Shown here piece after piece: positions 33,644 to 41,714 of a stretch of 64,000 nucleotides of DNA (its first letter is position 1; each line of letters opens with the position of its first letter). The notes under the pieces are model-generated. The model was not told where the DNA came from. It saw only the letters and a program-made list of their open reading frames with translations, and made no database searches. The position numbers and the translations under genes were made by a program. Origin of the DNA: Chloroflexota bacterium (lineage in GTDB: Bacteria; Chloroflexota; Dehalococcoidia; Lucifugimonadales; UBA3495); assembly GCA_002721995.1 (NCBI GenBank), contig PBMF01000028.1:27161-91160 (forward strand). Direction: 5' to 3'.

Positions 33644-35044
33644 CTAGAGCCGGTAGACAGCCGCTCCGCTGGAACGGTCGCAGTTGAGCTTGCGGCTCAG
33701 GTGCAGGCCTTCCAGGATGAACTCCACCGCCGAGGCAATAACCTCCGGGCGTTCATCGTCGGTCAGCTTCTTCACCGCCGCTGCCAGGCCGTCGATCTTC
33801 TTCACCAGATCGGGGTATCCGGCGGCGGGCATCTCGCTGCCCGTCTCAGCGCTGTTGCCCAGGTCGAAAGCGGTTACCACCGCATCCAGCTCCTCCAGAT
33901 CAAAGTAGCCGCCAAAGGTGCGGAGCACAGCCCGGCGGGCCAGTTCGTCGGTCACCCGGGACTCTCGGCCCTCTTCAAATGTCTCAAGTTCAATCTTGCC
34001 GGCGAAGGACGCCACGATGTAACTGAGGTCGGAGACCCTGGGGCAGGCGAATTCCTCGCCATTCATGATTGCCCGGCGCACGGCGTTGCCCAGCATGGTC
34101 TCGTAGTTGGCGATGGACACCCGGACACTGACTCCGGAGCGTTGGTTGATCTCGTTGCTCTGGCGGGCCTGTACGGTGACCTCGGCAAGAACCTCTTTCA
34201 TATAGTCGGGAACTACCAGCTTCTCCTCTTCGGGGAACCTGGTTCGCTCCTGGTCCATGATGGCGATCTCGTCCCGGGAGTCCAGGGGATAGTGAGTGTG
34301 AATCTGGGAGCCGTACCGGTCCTTGAGGGGCGTTACGATGCGGCCGCGGTTGGTGTAGTCCTCGGGGTTGGCGGTGGATACCACGAAAACGTCCAGGGGC
34401 AGCCTGACCCGGTAACCCTTAATCTGCACGTCCCTTTCTTCCATCAGGTTGAACAGGCCCACCTGGATACGCTCGGCCAGGTCGGGCAGTTCATTGATGC
34501 AGAAGATGCCCCGGTTGGTGCGGGGTACCAGACCGTAATGGATCACGAGCTCATCTGAAAGGTAATGCCCCTCGGCGACCTTGATGGGGTCGATCTCCCC
34601 GATCAGGTCGGCAATCGATATATCCGGCGTCGCCAGCTTTTCCGAGTAGCGGTCGTCCCTGGGGATCCATTCCAGGGGCGTCTTGTCGCCCATCTCCGCC
34701 ACCTTGTCGCGGCAGACCTGGCAGATGGGCTCGTAGGGGTTGTCGTTTATCTCGCAGTCGGCAATTTTTGGAATTGCCTCGTCCAGCAGGGTTGTCAGGC
34801 TGCGGATCATCCGCGATTTGGCCTGGCCCCGCTCGCCCAGCAAGATGATGTCCTGCCCGGCCAGGATGGCGTTTTCCAGTTGGGGGATCACCGTATGTTC
34901 AAATCCGACGATGCCGGGAAATACGATCTCCTCGGCCCGGATCTTGGCTATCAGGTTCTTCCGTAGCTCCTCGCGGACGGGGATGACCTCATACTTGGCC
35001 TTGCGGAGAGCGCCGATGGTCTGAGGGAGTTTGGCCTTGGGCAT
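33644..35044 (-). CDS. Magnesium chelatase ChlI-like AAA+ ATPase
   Basis: 466 residues. AAA+ domain with Walker A LLGERGQAKSR (Lys-Ser in place of the usual Lys-Ser/Thr after GxxGxG), Walker B GIFCINELPDL, and sensor region VVSTANPEDYTNRGRIVTPLKDR, plus a C-terminal helical lid. It resembles stand-alone ChlI/BchI-like ATPases that normally pair with a VWA protein. No VWA gene is adjacent; the nearest is the CoxE-like gene at 26768. The ribosome-binding site GGAGGAACG is strong. Metal insertion or protein remodelling is possible; the client is unknown. Confidence 0.88.
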   Translation of the reverse strand: MPKAKLPQTIGALRKAKYEVIPVREELRKNLIAKIRAEEIVFPGIVGFEHTVIPQLENAILAGQDIILLGERGQAKSRMIRSLTTLLDEAIPKIADCEINDNPYEPICQVCRDKVAEMGDKTPLEWIPRDDRYSEKLATPDISIADLIGEIDPIKVAEGHYLSDELVIHYGLVPRTNRGIFCINELPDLAERIQVGLFNLMEERDVQIKGYRVRLPLDVFVVSTANPEDYTNRGRIVTPLKDRYGSQIHTHYPLDSRDEIAIMDQERTRFPEEEKLVVPDYMKEVLAEVTVQARQSNEINQRSGVSVRVSIANYETMLGNAVRRAIMNGEEFACPRVSDLSYIVASFAGKIELETFEEGRESRVTDELARRAVLRTFGGYFDLEELDAVVTAFDLGNSAETGSEMPAAGYPDLVKKIDGLAAAVKKLTDDERPEVIASAVEFILEGLHLSRKLNCDRSSGAAVYRL

Positions 35045-35223
35045 GCTCGTTCCTCCATGGGGACGATAAGCGCCGAATCGCTGCTGGGGCCGGACGGGCT
35101 GCTGCCGTCCGTGGCTGGCCCTCGACTGGTCCGGAAATGGGACTGGGGCCGGACCGTCGGTTTCAAGTTATCACACCTTGGCCTATAATTTACAAGCAGA
35201 AACAATCGGCTTCGAGCGCGACA

Positions 35224-35595
35224 ATGTTCCTGAGACTCCTTTATCCACTGCTTTTCTACCTGGCCCCAAGAATTCTTCCCCGGGCCATCAAGTTCGCCCG
35301 CCTGGTATGGCGTCTTACCTTCGACAAGCGGGTGTCCATTTTCCTCCGCGCTCTGGTGCCCCTGGCTATCATCTACATCATCTCCCCCTACGACCTGCTG
35401 AAGGACCGCCTGCCGGTCCTGGGGCGTTTCGACGACCTGATCGTGCTGGGCCTGGCCCTACTGGCCCTGACCAAGTTCGCGCCGTCCGACATAGTGGACG
35501 AACACATGGGCCGGGTGCCGCCCTCCGATCGCCCCGAGGACAAAGACCCGGACAAGGTGGTGGACGGCAAGAGCAGACTGATTGACGACGAGTAG
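35224..35595 (+). CDS. DUF1232 (YkvA-like) small membrane protein
   Basis: 123 residues. The DUF1232 core is IIYIISPYDLLKDRLPVLGR followed by FDDLIVLGLALLAL, with two hydrophobic helices, and a hydrophilic acidic C-terminal tail (RPEDKDPDKVVDG). Function of the family is unknown. A TATAAT box lies at 35184-35189. The start at 35224 gives the normal family N-terminus. Its last 14 bases overlap the hemW frame, so the two are translationally coupled. Confidence 0.85.
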   Translation: MFLRLLYPLLFYLAPRILPRAIKFARLVWRLTFDKRVSIFLRALVPLAIIYIISPYDLLKDRLPVLGRFDDLIVLGLALLALTKFAPSDIVDEHMGRVPPSDRPEDKDPDKVVDGKSRLIDDE

Positions 35596-36805
35596 CGGCT
35601 CCCAGATAGTTCTCTCGTCCGGCATGGGGTTCTATGTCCATGTCCCCTTCTGCAAGACCAAGTGCCCCTACTGCGACTTCAACACCTACCAGGGCATCGA
35701 GGACCTGATACCGGCCTTTCTCACTGCCCTCACGTCGGAGATCGATTGCTGGGGCACGACCCTCTCCCACCCGGCGGTGAAGTCCATATTCTTCGGCGGT
35801 GGCACACCCTCATATCTCCCCCAGGGCTACATCGAGCAGATACTGGCCTCGATTCAAAGCTCCTTCCAAGTCGCGCCGGGCGCCGAAATATCCATCGAAG
35901 CCAACCCCGGCGACCTGGACGAAGCCGCCTGCCAGGGCATCCTCAAGCAGGGTGTGAACCGCCTGAGCATTGGCATCCAGAGCTTGGACAACGAACTGTT
36001 GAACCTCCTGGGACGCCGTCACGAAGCCGCCCAGGCGATAGAGGCCTTTCAAACTGCCCGAAAGGCCGGCTTCGACAACGTGAACCTGGACCTGATGTAC
36101 GGCCTGCCCAACCAGTCGCTGGCACAGTGGCAAAACACACTGGACACCCTGGTGGGCCTATCCCCGGAGCATATCTCTCTCTACGCCCTGACCATCGAGG
36201 AGGGCACTCCCATGCACCGCTGGGCCGAGGAGGGCAAGATTCCCCAGCCGGACCCTGACATGGCCGCCGATATGTACCAGTACGCCCGGGAGTCCCTGGC
36301 CTCCGCGGGTTACCACCACTACGAGATATCCAACTGGTCCCTGCCGGGCAAGGCCTGCGAGCACAACCTGGTCTACTGGCAAAACGGGCCGTACCTGGGA
36401 GTGGGCCCCGGCGCCCATTCTAGGTTGGCTGATTACCGCTTCTGGGAGGTGCTCTCGCCCCGTGATTACAACAAAAAGGCGTCAGCCTGGGCCGATGGGG
36501 GAGTCCAAGCTGTGACCTACCTGTTGCAATCGGTGCTGGAAGGCATCCCCACCCTGGGCGGCTGGGAGCATATCAGCCCCGACACCCGCTGTTCGGAAAC
36601 CATGTTCCTGGGCCTGCGACTCTTGGACGGCATGGACCTGAACGAAGCATCATCCTTCGCCGGCGCAGACCTGGCCGAAAAATTCCAAGACGCCATCGCC
36701 GAGTGCATCCACCTGGGCCTGCTCACCCAAGAGGACAACAACCTGCGCCTGACCGAGTCCTCCTACCTCATAGCCAACCAAGCATTTACCAAGTTTCTGG
36801 AGTAG
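35582..36805 (+). CDS. hemW: HemW-type radical SAM haem chaperone
   Basis: 407 residues. The radical SAM motif FCKTKCPYC near the N-terminus has the extra Cys-free spacing of HemW, and the coproporphyrinogen oxidase-like core shows GGGTPS, EANPGD and GLPNQS. HemW binds haem and delivers it to haemoproteins; it is often mis-annotated as oxygen-independent coproporphyrinogen oxidase. The TTG at 35582 overlaps the upstream gene; an ATG at 35624 would start directly at MGFYVHVPF and is the likelier start by comparison with the family. Confidence 0.9.
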   Translation: MTTSSGSQIVLSSGMGFYVHVPFCKTKCPYCDFNTYQGIEDLIPAFLTALTSEIDCWGTTLSHPAVKSIFFGGGTPSYLPQGYIEQILASIQSSFQVAPGAEISIEANPGDLDEAACQGILKQGVNRLSIGIQSLDNELLNLLGRRHEAAQAIEAFQTARKAGFDNVNLDLMYGLPNQSLAQWQNTLDTLVGLSPEHISLYALTIEEGTPMHRWAEEGKIPQPDPDMAADMYQYARESLASAGYHHYEISNWSLPGKACEHNLVYWQNGPYLGVGPGAHSRLADYRFWEVLSPRDYNKKASAWADGGVQAVTYLLQSVLEGIPTLGGWEHISPDTRCSETMFLGLRLLDGMDLNEASSFAGADLAEKFQDAIAECIHLGLLTQEDNNLRLTESSYLIANQAFTKFLE

Positions 36806-36809
36806 GGGG

Positions 36810-37142
36810 GTGGAGCTACCCAACGCCGGGTCCGCCATTGTCACAACTGACAAGCTGAGGGCATATCTGCTGTCCGACGCCCATCCGGTGGGCCAGTACA
36901 AGGCACTGTTCTTCAAGAATCTGGGGTATGATGAAGCAGACACGGATATACTCCGACAAGATTTGCTGAATATCGCGGCCGAACAAGGAATCTCGGATTC
37001 CCAACAGTCCGCATACGGGACGAAATACATCGTCGACGGTCCGGTCCGGACGCCAAGCGGCAATGAAGTAGGCATACGGACCGTTTGGATCGTCGAGTCG
37101 GGAACATCCGAGCCTCGGCTGGTGACCGCTTACCCTATCTAG
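36810..37142 (+). CDS. DUF6883 domain protein
   Basis: 110 residues matching the DUF6883 pattern: KLRAYLLSDAHPVGQYKALF, FFKNLGYDEAD and the C-terminal VWIVESGTSEPRLVTAYP. GTG start with a GGGGG-type ribosome-binding site, 4 bases after hemW. The following gene encodes DUF4926. These two domains commonly occur side by side, and in that setting a toxin-antitoxin-like relationship has been suspected. No catalytic residue can be identified here. Confidence 0.8.
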   Translation: MELPNAGSAIVTTDKLRAYLLSDAHPVGQYKALFFKNLGYDEADTDILRQDLLNIAAEQGISDSQQSAYGTKYIVDGPVRTPSGNEVGIRTVWIVESGTSEPRLVTAYPI

Positions 37143-37160
37143 TCCCACGACATTGGGGAT

Positions 37161-37391
37161 GTGATGATCAAAGAACTGGACACCGTCGTCCTAAAACACG
37201 ACATCAAAGAGCACAACCTGGAGCAGGGTGACGTTGGCGCTGTGGTGCACTGCTATCCTGGGGAAGAGTTCGAGGTCGAGTTCGTCACGGGAGAAGGGAC
37301 TACTGCTGCGGTCCTCACTCTAAAAGGAGAGGACATCCGGCCCCTGGGCAAGGGAGAGATCCTTCACGCCCGCGAAATCACCGCCGCGTAG
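37161..37391 (+). CDS. DUF4926 domain protein
   Basis: 76 residues, all beta, matching DUF4926: IKELDTVVLKHDIKEHNLEQ then GDVGAVVHCYPGEEFEVEFV, an SH3-like KOW-type barrel. It starts 18 bases after the DUF6883 gene and ends 9 bases before selB, so the pair is embedded inside a housekeeping transcript. The partner relation to DUF6883 is known from gene neighbourhoods; its function is not. Confidence 0.85.
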   Translation: MMIKELDTVVLKHDIKEHNLEQGDVGAVVHCYPGEEFEVEFVTGEGTTAAVLTLKGEDIRPLGKGEILHAREITAA

Positions 37392-37400
37392 ACCACCGCC

Positions 37401-39266
37401 ATGTATGTTATAGGCACCGCCGGTCACGTTGACCACGGCAAATCCACCCTGGTGAAGGCCCTCACCGACATTGACCCGGACCGCTTTCCCGAAGAGAAGG
37501 CCCGGGAGATGACCATCGACCTGGGCTTTGCCTGGATGACGCTGCCCAGCGGCCGCGACGTCAGCATCGTGGACGTCCCCGGCCACGAACGTTTCATCAA
37601 GAACATGCTGGCCGGCGTGGGCGCCATCGACCTGGCCATGCTCATCGTCTCCGCTGAAGAGGGCGTCATGCCCCAGACCAGAGAGCACCTGGCCATCTTG
37701 GACATCCTGCAGATCACCCGCGGCCTGGTGGTCATCACCAAGACCGACCTGGTGGACGAGGAGATGGTGGAACTGGTCAAGGCCGACGTGGAGGACACCC
37801 TCATCGGCACGTCCTTCGAAGGCTGCCCCATGCTCGGCGTCTCCGCCTACACCCTTGACGGAATCCCCGAACTGAAGGCCGCCATCGACACGATTCTGGA
37901 CAACACCCAAGCCCGGCAGGACCTGGGCCGCCCCCGCCTGCCCATCGACCGCTGCTTCACCATCTCCGGATTCGGCACGGTGGTGACAGGCACCCTCATC
38001 GACGGCACCCTCACCGTGGGGCAGGAGATTGAGCTGGCCGGGTCAGGCCAAAAGGCCAGAGTTCGCGGACTCCAAAGCCACAAGACCAAGGTCGACGCCA
38101 CCGACCCTGGCGTAAGATTGGCGGTGAACCTTTCCGGACTTTCCAAGGACGAGGTGGAGCGAGGTGAGATTCTGACCATACCCGGCTGGCTCAAGCCCAC
38201 TTACCGCGTGGACGCCCGCCTGCGCATGGTCAAGAACGCACCCCACCCCCTGCGGCATAACCAAGGCATCACCTTCCACCTCTTCACCAGCGAAGCCTCG
38301 GCCCGGGTCAGGCTCTTGGACGCCGACCGGCTGACCGAAGGACAAGAGGGCTGGGTACAGCTGCTGCTTTCAGACCCCCTGCCCGTGGTGAAAGGCGATT
38401 TCTTCGTTGTCCGTTCCGCGGAGGACACTTTGGGGGGCGGCCAAGTCGTCGATCCCCACCCCAGACGACGCTACCGCCGCTTCGACAACGACGTATTGGA
38501 ACGGCTCATGACCCTGGACCAGGGCACCGGCGGCGACATCATCATCAGCGTGTCCGAGCAGTGGGGACCCTGCGACCTGACCGCCCTGTCCCAGCGCACC
38601 AACCTATCCCGCGAGGAAGTGACGGAAAGGGTGGCCCAACTGGCAGAGGAAGAGCACCTGGTCACCCTGGGCGATTTCGGCAGCGACGCCGACGCCGTGG
38701 TCTACTCGGCCCAGGGCTGGGACATACTGAAGAGCAAGGTCCTCTCAGCCCTCCAGCTCTACCACACCCAGTACCCCCTGCGTACCGGCGTCCCGGCCCA
38801 GGAGATCCGCAGCCGGCTCAGCCTGTCCCAGCCCGTGTACCAGCGCGCATTGGCCCGGCTCACAGCCGACCAAGTGGTGGTGGACGAGGGCCAGTCCCTG
38901 CGCCTTCCCGACCATGAAGTTGTCATGACGCCAAAGATGGAAGAAGAGGCGTCAGCCTACTTGAAGTCACTACAAAAAGAGCCATACTCTCCCCCCAGCG
39001 ACCAGCCGGTGGACTCGGAGCTGCTCAGTGTCCTCATTGACCAGGGCAAGGTGGTCAGAGTCGCCGATTCGGTGGTATTCGACGCCGGGGCCTACCGGGA
39101 AATGACCGAGCGCATCGTCCAGCATTTGAAGGACCAGGGCACCATCACCGTGGCCGACGCCCGCACCATGTTCGACACCAGCCGCAAGTACGTACTGCCC
39201 CTGCTGGAGCGCATGGACCAGCAGCAGATAACCCGCCGCAACGGCGACGAACGGGTGCTCAGGTAA
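37401..39266 (+). CDS. selB: Selenocysteine-specific elongation factor SelB
   Basis: 621 residues. GTPase motifs: G1 GTAGHVDHGKST at the N-terminus, G3 DVPGHE, G4 TKTD. These are followed by EF-Tu-like domains II and III (DRCFTISGFGTVVTGTL) and four C-terminal winged helices that bind the SECIS hairpin. SelB delivers selenocysteinyl-tRNA to UGA codons, so the organism very probably makes selenoproteins. selA, selC and selD are not in the window. The start at 37401 gives the exact family N-terminus. Confidence 0.95.
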   Translation: MYVIGTAGHVDHGKSTLVKALTDIDPDRFPEEKAREMTIDLGFAWMTLPSGRDVSIVDVPGHERFIKNMLAGVGAIDLAMLIVSAEEGVMPQTREHLAILDILQITRGLVVITKTDLVDEEMVELVKADVEDTLIGTSFEGCPMLGVSAYTLDGIPELKAAIDTILDNTQARQDLGRPRLPIDRCFTISGFGTVVTGTLIDGTLTVGQEIELAGSGQKARVRGLQSHKTKVDATDPGVRLAVNLSGLSKDEVERGEILTIPGWLKPTYRVDARLRMVKNAPHPLRHNQGITFHLFTSEASARVRLLDADRLTEGQEGWVQLLLSDPLPVVKGDFFVVRSAEDTLGGGQVVDPHPRRRYRRFDNDVLERLMTLDQGTGGDIIISVSEQWGPCDLTALSQRTNLSREEVTERVAQLAEEEHLVTLGDFGSDADAVVYSAQGWDILKSKVLSALQLYHTQYPLRTGVPAQEIRSRLSLSQPVYQRALARLTADQVVVDEGQSLRLPDHEVVMTPKMEEEASAYLKSLQKEPYSPPSDQPVDSELLSVLIDQGKVVRVADSVVFDAGAYREMTERIVQHLKDQGTITVADARTMFDTSRKYVLPLLERMDQQQITRRNGDERVLR

Positions 39267-39272
39267 TCCACT

Positions 39273-40484
39273 ATGGGACTGGACATGGGACAGACGGTCC
39301 TGCAATTGGACCAGTTCACCCAGTCGGTCCGTGGGGATAGCGACGCCCGGGAACAACGGCTCACTGCCCTGCTCAACTCAGCCGCCGGCATCGACCCCGA
39401 CACCGCGGCAGCAAAGACCGGCGACACCAAAGAACGCCCCTACCTGGCTGCGGAAGTACAAGAATCCTTGCTGGGCGCCTACCCACCGCCGGAGACACCG
39501 GCCGACTGGGTTGTGGCCGGGGTGGACGGGTCCCACATCGACGTTGACCGCCACCTACCGGTGGCGTGCTACCTGCTGAATTTCGGCGGCTGTGTGCTGA
39601 CCTACGGCTCCAAGCCCGACGCCACCTTGTTCAGCGAACCCCATCTGGCCACCGCGCCGGAAGAACTCTATATCTCCAATCCCAAAGACGAGAACCAGGA
39701 GGAGCTGGTCAGCGGCACCATCCTTGGGCTGGTGCGATCGGTAAAAGAACTTGAGACACTGGCCAACACCGTGGAGCAGTGCCCGCCGGACCTCCCAGTG
39801 CTGGGATTGGTTGACGGCTCCCTGGTCATGTGGCCCCTTTCCAGCCAGACCTACCGCTCCTACGTGAGCGACGAAATCATCGGGGAGGGCCTGCTCCCAG
39901 CCATGAAGCGGCTGGAAAAGCTGTCCGATTCCCGGCCCGTGGCCCTGGCCGCCTACGTGTCCTACCCCCGAAGCACCGAGGTGGTGAACGCCGTACGCTG
40001 CTCCCTGTGCCCCCACGACCTGGGCGTCTGCACCCAGTCATGCAACAACCGGCGGTCCACCCAGCAACCCTGCTCCGGGGCCAACGACTTTCTGGACCGG
40101 GACCTGTTCCAAGAGCTGCTGGAGCCAGGCTGGCGGTCGCCGGTCTACAAGACCAATTCGTCCGTCTCCCGGGAGTCCTACGACGAGGCCAACAAGGTCC
40201 ATTTCTTTTACGTGAACGCCGGCGAGGAGATCGGCCGCGTGGAAGTCCCCCAGTGGGTGGCCAAGAACGATACCCTGCTGTCTCTGGCCCACGGGCTGGT
40301 CTGGGACCAGTGCCAGCGGGGTCAGGGCTACCCGGTGGCCATCTCCGAGTCCCACGAGCAGGCCGTCATCAACGCCGGAGACCGTCGAGTGTTTCGGCGC
40401 ATGCTGACCGACTCCCTGGAACGCCAGGGCCTCTCCGCCGCCACCTCCCAGAAAGACCGCTCCAAACGCTCCCCCTGGGTATAA
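39273..40484 (+). CDS. NurA-domain nuclease
   Basis: 403 residues with the NurA motifs GVDGSHID (first Asp), LVDGSLVM (second Asp) and ESHEQAVI near the C-terminus. NurA is a Mn-dependent 5'-3' exonuclease that works with the HerA translocase in double-strand break resection. An unusual Cys cluster, CSLCPHDLGVCTQSC with a further Cys 10 residues on, sits around residues 240-265 and could bind zinc or a cluster. No herA is adjacent. It starts 6 bases after selB. Confidence 0.85.
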   Translation: MGLDMGQTVLQLDQFTQSVRGDSDAREQRLTALLNSAAGIDPDTAAAKTGDTKERPYLAAEVQESLLGAYPPPETPADWVVAGVDGSHIDVDRHLPVACYLLNFGGCVLTYGSKPDATLFSEPHLATAPEELYISNPKDENQEELVSGTILGLVRSVKELETLANTVEQCPPDLPVLGLVDGSLVMWPLSSQTYRSYVSDEIIGEGLLPAMKRLEKLSDSRPVALAAYVSYPRSTEVVNAVRCSLCPHDLGVCTQSCNNRRSTQQPCSGANDFLDRDLFQELLEPGWRSPVYKTNSSVSRESYDEANKVHFFYVNAGEEIGRVEVPQWVAKNDTLLSLAHGLVWDQCQRGQGYPVAISESHEQAVINAGDRRVFRRMLTDSLERQGLSAATSQKDRSKRSPWV

Positions 40485-40488
40485 AAAG

Positions 40489-40530
40489 TCCCTTCCCCCG
40501 CCTGCGGGGGAAGGTTAGAATGGGGGAAAC
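40489..40530. repeat. Palindromic repeat family D
   Basis: CCTTCCCCCGC CT GCGGGGGAAGG, a perfect hairpin, followed by TTAGAATGGGGGAAA. Non-coding. It lies directly after the NurA stop codon and could also act as a transcription-ending hairpin. Confidence 0.65.
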
Positions 40531-40587
40531 ATTGCTCATCCACCATCCTCCAATTGATCAGCCCACCACCCCCACAGGAGTCCCAAC

Positions 40588-41562
40588 ATGCTAACCACCC
40601 GCCTCTGCACCCTGTTGGGAATAGACTTCCCCATCATGAACGCCCCCATGTCCGGCACCGCCTCCGCCGCTCTGGCCGCCGAAGTCTCCAGGGCCGGCGG
40701 GTTCGGAATGATTGGCGCCGGTGCAAGCCCGGACTCGGCCTGGGTGATGGAGCAGATAGACGCCGTCCGTGCCAAGACCGACGCCCCCTTTGGGGTGGGG
40801 TTCATATCGTCGGCCTCGGGACTGGAAAAGGTCATCCAGTCGACCATCGACGCCAAGGTTTCCGCTGTGTGGAACTCCTTCACCGACCCCACCTGGCTCA
40901 TCAACCAGGCAAGGGGCAGCGGCGTTAAGGTCTTCGCCCAGGTGCAGTCCATGGACCACGCCCGAAAGGCCGTGGAGGCCGGGGCCGATGTGATAATCGC
41001 CCAGGGCAGCGAGGCCGGTGGGCACACCAGCCATCTGGGCACCATGTCCTTCGCCCGGGCGGTGGTGAAGATCTCGGGGGACATACCGGTGGTGGCAGCC
41101 GGCGGCATCGGTGACGGTTCCGGCATGGCCGCCGCGCTGATGTTGGGCGCTGAGGGCGTCTGCTTAGGCACTCGGTTCGTGGCCAGCTTGGAGTGGGCGG
41201 GTCCCGAATGGGCCAAGGGGCAGGTGGTACTGGTGGAGGGCGACGACACCATACTCACCAAGGTCTACGACCTGGTGACCGGCGCCCCCTTCCCCGAAGG
41301 CGTGGGTGACCGGGTGATCTCCAATATCTTCACCGACACCTGGCACGGGAGGGAAGGGGAAATGATGGCCCGGCAGACCGAGCTGGCCGAGGACATCGCC
41401 GCCGCCAGTTCCGCCGGAGATGCCACCAAAGCCCCGGTGCGGGCGGGAGGGGCGTCCGGACTGATCCAGTCCATCGAGCCCGCGTCCTACATCCTCCGGG
41501 AGATCATGTCCCAGGCCGAAGACGTGCTCAGGAACCGGGCTTCCAGCCTGCTCAACCTGTAG
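40588..41562 (+). CDS. Nitronate monooxygenase-like flavin oxidoreductase
   Basis: 324-residue TIM barrel of the NPD/2-nitropropane dioxygenase family. N-terminal MNAPMSGTASAALAAEVSRA and the FMN-binding QGSEAGGHTS and AAGGIGDG segments are visible, with the catalytic-type His in GGHTS. It uses FMN to oxidise nitronates or related carbanions; members also serve as enoyl-ACP reductases (FabK), so the reaction is not certain. The nearest upstream sequence is a repeat. Confidence 0.9.
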   Translation: MLTTRLCTLLGIDFPIMNAPMSGTASAALAAEVSRAGGFGMIGAGASPDSAWVMEQIDAVRAKTDAPFGVGFISSASGLEKVIQSTIDAKVSAVWNSFTDPTWLINQARGSGVKVFAQVQSMDHARKAVEAGADVIIAQGSEAGGHTSHLGTMSFARAVVKISGDIPVVAAGGIGDGSGMAAALMLGAEGVCLGTRFVASLEWAGPEWAKGQVVLVEGDDTILTKVYDLVTGAPFPEGVGDRVISNIFTDTWHGREGEMMARQTELAEDIAAASSAGDATKAPVRAGGASGLIQSIEPASYILREIMSQAEDVLRNRASSLLNL

Positions 41563-41595
41563 GACACGGCCCACCGACACCAACCGTGCCTCCTC

Positions 41596-41671
41596 TGTCA
41601 TTCTGAGGAGGTACTACGAAGAATCTGCCGGCCCGCGGCTGGGCAGACCTTTGGCTTCACTCAGGGTGACA
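41596..41671. repeat. Palindromic repeat family A, copy 4 (short form)
   Basis: TGTCATTCTGAGGAGGTACT at the left, then GAAGAATCTGCC, and CACTCAGGGTGACA at the right. A 76-bp form with a short centre. Non-coding, between convergent genes. Confidence 0.75.
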
Positions 41672-41714
41672 TCGTGGAGACGTTGCTCGGTATGAGCGCC
41701 AGGCTCACTGGGCG

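Noticed and set aside
36810-37391. DUF6883/DUF4926 as a proven toxin-antitoxin system
   Set aside because: Only the neighbourhood habit supports this; no toxin residue or autoregulatory site was visible, so it is not asserted.
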